This document shows, in pieces, positions 1 to 11,500 of a DNA stretch of 64,000 nucleotides; position 1 is the stretch's first letter; the number at the start of each line of letters is the position of its first letter. The stretch spans positions 24,631,001 to 24,695,000 of the forward strand of contig NC_061781.1 of NCBI RefSeq assembly GCF_022458985.1, read 5' to 3'. The notes under the pieces were generated by a model that was given only the letters and a program-made list of their open reading frames with translations, searched no databases and was not told where the DNA came from. The position numbers were made by a program, and so were the translations under genes. Origin of the DNA: Mugil cephalus. Its lineage: Eukaryota; Chordata; Actinopteri; Mugiliformes; Mugilidae.

Positions 1-1193
1 TAGCACCACACAGCCTTATAGTTCCCATATAACACTTGAAAAACTTAAATACAGTAGAACAACATTTCAATGTACGTATGTGGGGAAAATACTGTCTGTA
101 CGACCGATTTAATGCAACAAATGGTACAAATTGAGCCGGTAGAAGAAGCACCTGAGGGAAAGCTCTTCTTATCTGCACCAGAACTAACACACACATTACA
201 TACGAGATTAAAAAGACTGAACCATTCTCCATCTGGTTGTTGTTTGAAATGCCCGTCTGACACATGAACGACTCCAGTTGTTTATTATATGATGTAATAG
301 GTCAACCAGAAAGGCCATATTAACCCACAGAAAAGACACATATCGCCACCTAGTGTGGAGGAGGAGGACGTGTTCCCAACAGTTACTGGATTTTCTCCAT
401 TGCAAATTAGTAAACATGGTAAATTGAGTTTCTGCTTTAGTTTCAATTGTTTGAATTTGATCATTTGTATTTTGAACTGTTGTGTCCCCGAGTGGCCAGT
501 TCAGAATAACCGAAAACAAGTTGGTTGTTGTTTGAAATTACACAGTAGAATTACAAAATTAGAACTTTTATCATCAAAGTTCAGGAAATTAGGTTTTTAA
601 ACGTCATTTTATTTAAAAATACTGTTTTTCAAAAATACTGTAAATCACATAATGACATAAAGATCAGTGATAATGTTGCACATAAAAGGTTGAACAGAGC
701 TGTAGATAATATAACATGATAACTCAGTCGTCATAGAGTAAATTCACCGACGATTATAAATCTATTGTGTCAAAACATATAAAGTCACACTTGCTTTCTC
801 CCTGCCTTTAAAAATAACTTTACACACACATACGCACACACATACGCACACACTCACACCAGTCATATGGACGGGATTAGTGGTCATTGTTAAGCTGAGT
901 CTGGTCAGTGTGTGTGTGTGTGTGTTTCTAAATGTGTGTGTGCCCCTTAAACCTTTTAGCCGAGTTCTAAAGTAGCTTAGCAGGTTGTGCTCTCTGGTCC
1001 AGCTTGTTGTTGCTGTGCTGTTGACATGAGCGATGGGTTGCTGCACCTACAACCACATTTGGGACTCCTGGACGTTTCCTCACACGGCGAAGACAGAATT
1101 TAGGAGGATTGGATTATTAACGAGAGGTCTGTAGCGAAAAAAAATAAATAAATAAACGCGAGTCGCCCTCCACCGCTCTGAGCTCCGATCTGA
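1..1193. other. Presumed intergenic or intronic DNA upstream of lrrfip1 exons
   Basis: No gene was recognised. It holds CA-rich (821-858) and TG-rich (908-926) microsatellites. A roughly 90-base stretch (about 316-405) recurs in inverted orientation in pgap1 intron 2 (about 39475-39575); the shared core reads ACATATCGCCACCTAGTGTGG. Confidence 0.5.
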
Positions 1194-1361
1194 ACCTGCC
1201 TACATGAGCGTCTGCGGCGTTACCTGCTGACTGTCGAGGAATGCGACCTCTCCTCGGCCCCTGAGGGCAGCAGGACGGCCGGACGTCGGCTGACGGGGAG
1301 GGGGCTGAGGGCTGCCCTCACAGGGCGCCCGAGGACCCCTCCGGTTAAGAAGAAGAGCTTG
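1194..1361 (+). other. GC-rich open segment ending in a splice donor; possible alternative first exon
   Basis: Sequence 1140-1450 is CpG-rich in an AT-rich setting. One plus-strand frame is open from 1194 to the donor consensus after AAGAAGAAGAGCTTG (GTGAGT at 1362), giving a basic peptide that includes ERLRRYLLTVEECDLSS and ends TPPVKKKSL. I do not recognise it. It could be an lrrfip1 alternative promoter/exon, an exon of another gene, or a chance open frame. Confidence 0.2.
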
Positions 1362-1639
1362 GTGAGTTGGATAAACATGGAGGCTGATTGTGTAACTCTT
1401 TTGATGAATGAGCTTATGACGACGCATCGCTCACTTTGCTAACGAGGCGTCCAGACACATAATGAGAGATCAGCACCAGACGGGATCCTCCGGTCTGTGT
1501 TCCACAGGGCACAGATTTATTTATTTATTTCACCACATTATGGTCTGGTTCATCTTAATTATCTCATTTCAGTAGTTTTATAAGCATTTGCATTGAGATT
1601 GAGCCATCGATTCTTTTTCTGGTGTTATAAAAGACGCGT

Positions 1640-1990
1640 ACAGTTTGGGTGGTTTACCGGATCATACCGGTAATGATTTTTAATATACCTCCATACAGGT
1701 GTATACAGGTGAGCGCTGAGCCAAGAGACACTGTTTCGGGAGAACGCGTCACATGTATAAGTGGCAGAACAGTGTGCCAGATAAAAGGTGCTGCTTCCGA
1801 GTGACCTGGATGACACAGATATTAGATGTCCCCAAAAATGTCCACAATTTTAGCTTTTTATGAATGACAAAAAAAGGTTGCGCACAGACTACAGTTATTA
1901 CGGTAACCGGTCATGCTGCTTTTGACATTACAGACATAGTAGTTTAAATAGGTTTGAATATGAATTGATAAGTCAAAATAAAGTGTTTCT
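1640..1990. repeat. Interspersed repeat, copy A (partner at 8626-9010)
   Basis: A CCGGATCATACCGGTAATGA-type beginning is followed by TAGCTTTTTATGAATGAC, CATTACAGACAT and AAATATGTCAAAATAAA-like segments. All recur in the same order at 8626-9010. This is a decayed transposable element family; its class cannot be decided by eye. Confidence 0.65.
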
Positions 1991-1994
1991 TCAT

Positions 1995-2640
1995 TTCATC
2001 AGAATGAGAATCTCTTTATTGGCCAAATGTACAATATACATTTGTGTCACTGCTACATAACATTAAATAAAAGTTAACTTTTAGCAAGAAAGAAGAAAAA
2101 AAAACTATTTAGAAAGATAAAGAACTGGAAATATACATGTGATGTAATGACGGGAATAAATACAGGCAAGAAGTGGTTGTTGCCATGGATGTTTCATGCA
2201 GAAATGTATTGGTGATGATGATGATGACGGGGGGTGGGGGTCTGGGGGGGTTTGTTCAGGAGAGAGATGAGCCTGAACCTGAACCTAGGACTCAGCCCTA
2301 CGTGGAGCACGTTGTTGCTGTATTTTTTCATACTGCGACACAGTATTGCGTCTCTGCACTGATAACAGTCGTAACGAATCACAGCTTCCTGGCACTTTCA
2401 ACCATTTATGGTATGATGTTTTATAAATAAATGTGACCTTTATTACTTTCACCCTTTTGGAATTTATTTTGTTTTCATGAGTTGACTGCAGATTCTTGAG
2501 GTTTTATTTTTTGTGTAGGGACAGAACTTTTCTCAGTGCAAGCGGTTTTCTTTTTGAGAATGTTTCTTTTATTTTCTAAGATACTGGGACCAAATAATGT
2601 CCCTCATGGATCATTAAAGTCTGTCTAAGTCTAAGTAAGA
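1995..2640. repeat. Fish interspersed-repeat tail (TTTATTGGCCAAATGT type) and flanks
   Basis: Starts with a CTTTATTGGCCAAATGTAC-like segment and ends near GATCATTAAAGTCTGTCTAAGTC, both reminiscent of common teleost repeat tails. A similar TTTATTTGTCATTCGC segment lies at 36850. No gene was seen between 2640 and 4000. Confidence 0.4.
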
Positions 2641-4005
2641 AGAGGAACGTTGGAGTGGAAGATAGATCAGTGAGGTTTTTCCGTGTGAACTGGAACTGTG
2701 GCTACAGATAGCGTCTGATTAAATACACGATAATAAACTGAGGTTATCGATCTTGGCCTTTGTGAAACCTTCAACGTTGAGCTGGAGAAGTGGTAGCGTT
2801 GGGGTTGTGGTCTGCAGACATTGTGTAAAGTGCATGCAACCTTGCATCTAGTCTTTAGCTACTCACAGGGGAGGTCACATGGAGGCCGTCTTCTTCTTCT
2901 TCTTCTTCTGTGAAAGCAGAGACTCATTACGGACTGTGGAACATGTGGACTGGCTGCAGTGGAGCTGAAGGTCTAGGAACATATGCAAGAAGAAATAGAA
3001 TAAGTAATAAATTGAAACAATAAATTTCCCTGTAGGTGCTTTATTGAAAGAGATAAAATAGTGACATTATTGTAATTCCTGCATGTGCTAATACCAGTAG
3101 TCAGTGAACATGCATGGATACCTGATGATGTGTCGCCCTCATCAGCCCTGTCTGTGCTGCTCATCGTCATCTTTTCCAGTTTATCTTTGGAACTTAAAGC
3201 AGATTTTTATCCTTCCTTCTGTCCTCAAGCACAGCTCTAGTGAGGAGTGAGGCTTTTGTGCATTGCAACGTATATGGACTTGGACTCCCTCGGTGTGAGA
3301 GACACAAACACCATTTAAAACCATTTCATTTCTGGATTCACTGAGCAATTTGTGTCTGTGCCTCATGTCAGAAGATCGTTGGCCAATAAACTGTAAAAAC
3401 TTTGCTCTTCCTTGATATTAAAAGATGCTGTTGGAAACTAAGTAAGTTGGTGAAAAGAGTCTTTAGGTGGAATGGGAGGGAGGCAGCTGTTACATGAAAC
3501 GAGTATCATGGAAAATAACGCTCCTTATCTGCATAAAAAATTGCAGAAGTTTATCGGTTTACGTGTTTATCAGCATTGTTAAACTACTTTAATTGACTGT
3601 AATTTGTGCACTTCCTCAAACATTCCATGTTTCAGACGGTAACGCCCACAAGTGATATACCACACACCAGCCACAAGAACCAGAGACACTGACCTGTTCC
3701 GACAACCTCAGACTGAACTATAGGGAGCGTGAGAGCAGTATTTAATACAAGAACAGCATAGTCTCAGTTTCAACACATAGGAAAAGACTTCACGTACTCA
3801 TGCAGCTGCAGATAAAAGTCGTTAATTGAAGTGGCTGAACACACACAAGACACAGTCCAGCAAATAAACTCTTGTACTTTGGCTTTTTTCGTGGAAACAG
3901 ACTAGTTGAAGCTGTAATAAACCAGTGGGTTTGTTTCTTTTAGAGACAGAGTCCTGCTGTTTCCTGCTTCATTTATCCATTAATTCATTCATTTTCTGTA
4001 ACCTC

Positions 4006-4110
4006 TCGTCCTCTGGGGGGTTGCATGTGCATATTCCAGCTGTTATTAGGCGCGAGGTGGTGAGGTTCATCCTGGACAGGTCTCCAGTCCAGACAGATCT
4101 GAGATGACAG
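4006..4110 (-). repeat. Dispersed fish repeat (GACTGGAGACCTGTCCAG type), fragment 1
   Basis: Reverse complement of the family seen complete at 42297-42490: CCAGCTGTTATTAGG ... CTGGACAGGTCTCCAGTC. Another fragment lies at 4476-4590. Confidence 0.7.
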
Positions 4111-4475
4111 CTGCTCTTTGAGAAAGACGTTTCCTTTCAGGCCTTTCAAGGAGTCTGGAGGCACAGATAGAGTTACACTTTTTTTTAAGTGTTTGTTGCT
4201 TGTTGCAGGTTTCCCAGTCTGCATCTTTTGAAGTGAAGTCCAGACAAACTTTTGACCAATGTTTGGCCTTAGACATTTTGAAGGTTCACTTCCATCCATT
4301 CAGGTGAAAAACCAATGAGCATTAACTACAATAGAATTAAGGGAGCTAAGCTAATTAAAAATTAAGTGGCACTGAAATGAAGCATCAGAATCTGTGTTGT
4401 TTTTCAGTCTGGTTACCACCGTTAGAGTCAGCGCCGGTTCAACCATCCCTAGCCTTAACTAGGATATAGAATATG

Positions 4476-4590
4476 AGTGGGTATCCCAGCTGTCATTGGA
4501 CGAGAGGTCCACTCTGAACAGGTCTCCAGTCTATCAACCATTCACACTCAAACCTACGACCAGTGTAAAATCAGCCTAACGAGCACCGTC
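4476..4590 (-). repeat. Dispersed fish repeat (GACTGGAGACCTGTCCAG type), fragment 2
   Basis: CCCAGCTGTCATTGGACGAGAGG followed by CAGGTCTCCAGTCTATC and a CCATTCACACTC tail. This is the same family as 4006-4110 and the forward copy at 42297-42490. Confidence 0.7.
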
Positions 4591-4635
4591 TTTGGGCGGT
4601 TGGAGGAAACCATGCAGACTCTGATTAAGCGCATA

Positions 4636-4775
4636 GATGCTGGAGAAAAACAATTTCCAATCACATTATCTGTGTGTCTTAATCGGATAAGAGTAACGTG
4701 TTTACATGCACTTAAGTTGTCCGGTTGAAGTCGGATTAAGGCAATAATTAATTTCTTTTCATATGCATGTGAACG
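4636..4775 (+). repeat. Interspersed repeat (partner at 39828-39975)
   Basis: TGCTGGAGAAAA, CATTATCTGTGTGTCTTA, GTTTACATGCAC and GGATTAAGGCAATAATT occur in the same order here and in pgap1 intron 2. Confidence 0.7.
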
Positions 4776-4868
4776 TACTGTGTGATAAGAGGGTCAGTGG
4801 TGAATGATTATCTTAAATGTTGCTCAGCTACCAGAGATACAAACTCAGATACCAACCATGGGAGATCA

Positions 4869-5327
4869 CCAGGGGCCTCATGTACAGAGGGTGTTTGTGC
4901 TTCATGAAATCATTAAATCAAACATAAATGTGAAGATGTGTGGAGGTGGGGCCGATTTAAATACTGACAACCAAGTTCTTTTTTTTCCTGCCCTACTCAT
5001 CCTTTTGTTTTAATTTTCTGATTCTGCATAGAGGGAAATCTCAGGTGCAGGGACCCATATTTGAATGGCTATTTTGGGGATTATCGATAGAATTCAAATG
5101 TCCTGCTTCACCCTCCAGTCCAGATGGTGGCGGTAATGCACCTAACAGTTGGGGGCGTGGGGTACTTCAACATGTGTACTCAAATACATGTTGATTGGGA
5201 CACAGGGAAAAGTGTTTGGGTTCATGTGTACATACAGGTTCTTCATACATCAGGATTCATGGGTGGAGCTTACACTCATTCTTAGTAGGAAATCCACCAC
5301 ACCAGTCTGTGTGCATGAGGCCCCTGG
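4869..5327. mobile_element. Nonautonomous DNA transposon with terminal inverted repeats (about 460 bp)
   Basis: Left end CCAGGGGCCTCATGTACAGA and right end TGTGTGCATGAGGCCCCTGG are near-perfect inverted complements. No transposase frame remains. The CAGGGGCC-type end suggests a hAT-like element (inference); flanking duplications are not clear. Confidence 0.7.
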
Positions 5328-5591
5328 TAACCCAGTCTCATAGTATTTAAGTCTCCAGTGAACTCCAGTGTTCTTTAGTCAGGTCCTATTAGTCGAACTG
5401 TGCAGCAGCAGCGACATACGTCACCTGCTTGAATTGCTCTTGTTTCTTTTTTCTTCTAATCACATTTGACTTTTCAGTGTTTGAATTTCACACCTGTCGC
5501 CATCACACATCATTATGAGGCTGACTTTGTTTTTCCTCCTTCCCTCTGATCCGCTCTGTCTCCTGTGCTGCTCGTTGCTGTTGCTGTGTAG

Positions 5592-8500
5592 ATCTTTCAG
5601 GTGCAGAAGGTAGGCCTGCTCCAGCGTTATCTGACCTAAGCACGGTTATTATCCACGGCGTGTGCTTCACCCGTGTCCCAGAAAATGACAGTTTTTTTGC
5701 CCTGGTTTCTTTGTCCCTTCTCAGAAATACTACGGCTTGAACACGAAAGTAGACGACAAATCCGACAGCAAATGGGGAGATATTGAACAGTGGATGGTAC
5801 AGACTCTGTGCCGTGATGACGACACTAATAACATAACTTGTGTGCTATTCCGTGCATGCGTTGAATTCCACGTAATTCCTGTTGAGCCTTTTTTTTTTGT
5901 GAGGTGGGGGTAACAGATTATAATGAATCAGAGCTCGGCCATTAATGATAATCCACTTATCCGGAGGAGCAGGGCGCCCGCTTGGCTTTGACTCAGCGTG
6001 ACCATCTGCCCTTCTGGTGTGAGACATGCACGGGATTCACCCCCGAGTTATTTAGTTTGAAGTTTACCCTGATCCCAGAGCTTTAACACACAGATAAAAA
6101 GGATGTGCAGTGTGAGTGACTTGCAGTTTGACTAACTACGCTGTGTTTCAGTTCAATTAATCCATTTCCACGGTAAGAGGTTATGTGTGCGCTATGATTT
6201 GGTGTCAACAGAAGCTAAATGACTCTAGGTTTGTCAGCTAACAGTGTGCCAGTGGTGTGTTGGCTTAATAACAGGTTGTGATTTGAAGGGCATGCGTGTG
6301 TACGTTGCTTTGAAGTGATTTGGATTTGTCTGTCTTGGTTTTAACATATGGTCGGTGGAAATTAATTCTGGATTAAATGGAATGAACCAGAAAGCAGGTG
6401 ATTTATCCCGGCGCTCATGTAGCCGACGCTAACGTCACCACAAAGTCTACATGCTAGAGATGGGTTTTAAAGAGTTTATTAAATTTGAATCCTGCAGTAA
6501 ATCGGTGAAGCTGTTGTTGGTGAAGACTGTTAAGAAATGTGTGCATATGTTTTTATTTCTCCCAGCAGTGAAGCTGCTGCGCTGACGTTTGTTGATCCGC
6601 TTCTGATTTATTTTCCTGTTCTGCTGCAGCTGCAGAAGTTAAGCTAAAGTTTAAAAAAAAAAAAAAAAAAGCCTACTTAATCACTCTATAACGTGGCCTC
6701 AAATAACTGCATGCGTCATGGAGTCTACAGCAGAGAAGTAGTTCTCCTCACATTATGACACAAGTTCTCACTGTTGCTTCCAAGCAGGAGACTGAAGACG
6801 GGAAGAGGTAGAACTAATTATCAAAGAGAGATCACAGGTTTATTATTTGAGTGTTTACTGAATGCACAAATGTGACCTGAATCCAAAATGGAACCGACTT
6901 CAGAACCCGTCCCTCTTAAGTACACGTAGTCGCTAATTCTACTAGAATATTAACCTTAAAATCTGATAAAAGCACAGATTTATTGAATGATTAGAATAAA
7001 AACATCACAGTAGAATTTGAAAAACTTTAAAATGTAAATAAATTGCAGTTTGCAACAATAGGGGCAGAAAAATAACAAGAATATTAGATAGAGTGGACTG
7101 TGTAAAACATAAATAAGATAAAAATAAAATAGAATAAATAATGAATTAATTTCAACAAAGTATTGAAGACGTGCACAGATTCAAGGTGAAGACGTTTGAA
7201 AAACTAAACTAAAAAGTTGTGTAACCTTGGCAACCCTTAAATTAAGTCATTTTGCACCTGAAGCAGCTGTTTTCTTCTTTCTTTCTTCAAACCATCTGCC
7301 TCATCCTTTTTTTTGTCACCCGTCATCTCTCTCTTCCATCTCCCTCCCTCCCTCATCCAGGAGGACAGTGAGAGATACTCACGTTCTTCAAGGATACAAA
7401 CGGTTTGTATTCCTCCCTCTGTTTCCATCCCTTCATCCTTTTTGTCTGTAATCTTGTCTTCTACCGACCGGCGGATATTTAAACGTGTGGAAGTGACAAA
7501 TGACGTCTGAATGTGACCTGATCCGTTTTAAAACCTCTAACCTTCGTCTCTGTCCCTCTCACACAGCTCTCAGACGACGATGAGCGCATGTCTGTGGGAA
7601 GCAGAGGCAGCGTCAGGGTCAGTATCACAAACATCCCTCTCCCCCGTCCTCTGCTCACTTTTCTTTTTTTTTTAGTAACAGCATGGTGAATGCTAACCGT
7701 GCTAACGATGCCGTTGTTGATGGAAAATCAAAAACATGAAGGGAAGCAAAATGAAACGACAACAAAAAACAAATAAACAAAAGATATATACACACATTTA
7801 CATTGTGTCTGTGCACATGTTCACTTCCACCCATATTCCCACATAATCATAGACAGTTGTACGTAATAGAAAAGAAAACCTTTATTTGCAACAGAAAAGT
7901 AACGAGAATGAAGAGTGAACTATGTAAAAAATAAATAATAACATAGAATAAGGTAAAAATATACATGTGTTTGCACAAAAGTATTGAATTGGAAAAAGAA
8001 GTGATGATTCCATAGTTTGGATGTCTTTATTTATGGCTTTCATCTGATTAATCGTGGGAGGTTGTTATGGATTTTTTTGCTGTATCTGTCAGATAAACCT
8101 TCCAGGAGGTTTCTGTCTTTTTTTGGCCTGTGAACAGGTGGAATTAAAATTATACTGCAAGACTTGACTGATATGACTCTGAACTCCTTCCTAGAAGGTT
8201 TAAGAAAACTCCAGAAAATGTGCATGTGATCTGCGATACTGTGTCCACTGTGTCCACTGTGTCCACTGTGTCCACGTCCTCTCCAGCGTGGAGGCTGCCG
8301 TCCCGTTTCTTTAACCTTTTACTTCGGTTTAGTTGCGTTTTCTTTTTGACTTGTCCTCTGAATCCTTCTGTGATGTGGAGACAGTGTGTCTGTGTGTGAT
8401 GAGGATGTCATTGTGTCTTCTTACAGTCGGATCTGGACGCTGCTGGCGCGTATAGTGGGGTAAGGGCTGATATTGTTGAGACAGTGGATGAATTATTAAC

Positions 8501-11500
8501 TCTGGCTCTTTAACATTTCCTATGATTTGACAGTAAATTCCTTATGAATACTAATCACTCATTGATTTATTATAAAGCATGCATGTGGTGAACAGAATGG
8601 ATTTTAGTTTGGGATATGTTGTATTAGGGCTGGGCAGTATACGGGTTCATACCGAATACCGGTTATGATATGAATTTTTATTTGATTATATTATATATAT
8701 ATATATATATATATTTGATTACACAGTTTCAGACCGGACCATTTTCAGTATAGTGTCACTATAGGTGATGTGTGGTGAAGATGGTGCTGTGTCGACTGTT
8801 TGGGTTTTTTTAATGTGACCAGACGTCCCCGATTTCTGGGGACTGTCCCCGTTTTGGACGACCTGTCCCCCGGCTAAAGCTGTCCCTGAAAATGTCCCCA
8901 ATTTTAGCTTTTTATGAATGACAGAGTTATTACGGTGGGTGGTCACACTGCTATTGACATTACAGACATTAAATATGAATAAATATGTCAAAATAAATGA
9001 AACCGTAATTGTCCCTGTTAATTTCATATTTTTTAATTCTTTAATTCTTTTATTTATAATCTCTGAGCTGTAAATGTGCCCAGATTTCCACATCAGCAGT
9101 CAGTGCTAACACAGGGGACCATGCAAACCTGTTTTACTACTAGTGTGAGATTATTCTACAATATTTACTCATCATCACAGTAAAATAGTTCATCCTTAGT
9201 TAATCTACTGCATTAATTCATCTCAACCAGTAGAAAATGTTGTGATTATGCATGAAAAAAAAAACCTACCCAGCTATTTATCTGTTCATACCATCCAGCT
9301 CTATGTTCTAACCACTTTATGTGAGATGCACGTGAGCATGTTTGTGCTCTGACCCGTGAATAAATGACCATAAGACGTAGTAAACAGTATATGAACGAAC
9401 TGAAGTGAGTGTGTTTGGGCATGAACTCATCTTTGCTGTCGTAAAGGAACTCTGACTAATATGAAATGTGTGGAAAAGAACCGCACCGTCGTCCTCCAAC
9501 TAAAACACAGCCTGTACTATTTCAGTCTCTGTTATGTCTCTGAATGTCGAGGGCTGTTTCTCTTGTGCCTTAAATGTGGAAAAATCCCCCGTGCTAATCA
9601 TTGTGATGGGGTTATGAGATCCTGGATACTTGGCCCAGTGTGTGAGCTGAATGAGTGCACTTCTTACCACTGTCTGGCCCGTGTGAATGGGCCATTGTGC
9701 GCGCACGTATTGTGTGTTTGCTTAGACTCTCTGGTTTCGTGGTGAGAAGAGATTTGTCTTGGTTTCTGACTGCGCTGCTCTGGTTCTCTCTCTCACTCCA
9801 AGGCCTCGTCCTTACATAAGAAGTCTAAGAAAAAGAAGAAGCATAAGCACAAAGACAAAGACGTAAGATGCAAAAGGCCGAACGTAAATGTCACAGAGAA
9901 ATGGCAGCCGTGTGTTTCATCCTTGTTCTTTGTTTGCAGAGAAACGACTGCGATGACGATTACAGCGTCATATCCAGCAGGGTTAGTAGCCGTGTGTCGA
10001 ACTGACTGTTTGGACTCATTAATGCCTCAATAATCCTGTAATGATTCTGCCAGGGTGGACTTAACCGTGCATCCTGGCCCCTCCTAATTCTGATGATTGA
10101 GCAGCGTAATCTCTGCAACAATATGTGGCTTTGCCTTTGATTTGCCCAACCCGACAAATTATTTAGGGTGTGTTTCTCATTCTGGATAAAAAAGGCTTGG
10201 TGCCTGGTTATAAAACCTACGTAACATTGAATTATTATTGAATTGATTTGTAATTTATTTATTTGCACCATGCAGAAATGATGTCCTGTTGTTATATCCT
10301 GTGATTATTATACTAATGCTAATCAGTTTATTCGTCTCCAAGTAAAATCTGAAGGCTTCATCCTTCCATAAGATGCCTGGTTTTAAAGATGGGCTCTGGA
10401 AATTAGCACCTAATTAACAATTTCTGCACCACCCACTCCTTTACTGAAGGATTTAATCCTTTATATGGGACAGCAGTAGAGTTTGAACCAATCAGAGCTC
10501 TGTACACAAGTTGTGTTTGAGTGCAATATGTCACTGGAAAGCTCATTTTCATTGACCAAAAGTCATTATAGGATTCAACCAGCACGGCAAAAACGTCTTA
10601 TTTTTAACTATGTGCCAACTTTTATTACTCAAGAACAAAACCGTTTGGAGAGATTCTGACTTTTGTGATAGAAACTTTAGAGTTTAGACCATGAATGAGC
10701 TCCAACATGTGCATGAACAGCATTCAGTTACTTTGATTATGTCCTAAATGGGTGTTGTTTTTGGCCTGAAAACATTCTCATGTGATAATATTCAAACCTC
10801 TGTAAGGAACATGCTGCCGTTCATTTAAACATGTTCACAGTAAAAGCTTGGCTTGAACACGCTCTGTTGAACTCGATGGTGCTGAAGCTGCCGTGTGTTG
10901 TCACGGTGACGAGCTGAGTCTAGGTGTGTTTGACGTTTGTCACCTGTCCCCCCGTCTCTCAGAGCTCCAGACTGAGTGATGACAGCCGAGTGTCTCGTGG
11001 CTCCAGATTAGACCTGCAGCCGGTGGGTGGTCCTGCATCAGTCTGCAGCATCTCAGTAAAAGCTCGTTGCTCGTAGGAATTTCTTTTCATGCTGTGTTGG
11101 GAGTCTGGGTCTTTATGCATCTTTACCTATTAGCTACTTCTGTAAAATATCTGAGCACCATTAGAACATCAAAGCCTGGTTATAGGTTAAAATAACACTA
11201 ATAGAAATGTATTAAAGTCCTGATTATTTCCACTGTGCTCCTGCATCCTGCTTCACTCTTTCATATGTTCCATACTTTGCTAAAAGTTATATCCATCCTC
11301 TTTATTTTGGCTCGTCACTCTCGCTTTCTTCTTCCCTCTCGACCTTTCAGGCCTCTTATGCTTCTTCTGACTTGTACGGCCTCAATGGCCTGTCCTCTTC
11401 CAGAAACCCAGGCTCAGCTTTCAATGGTTACCAGGTGTGTATACACGGAAACCGAAACGCAGAAATCCTTGCACGCAAGATTTTATTTTTCCCTGCGGTT

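Noticed and set aside
7227..7510. Overlapping open frames around the EDSERYSR exon
   Set aside because: Only the 42-base exon 7361-7402 has splice sites and family sequence. The rest is pyrimidine-rich intron.
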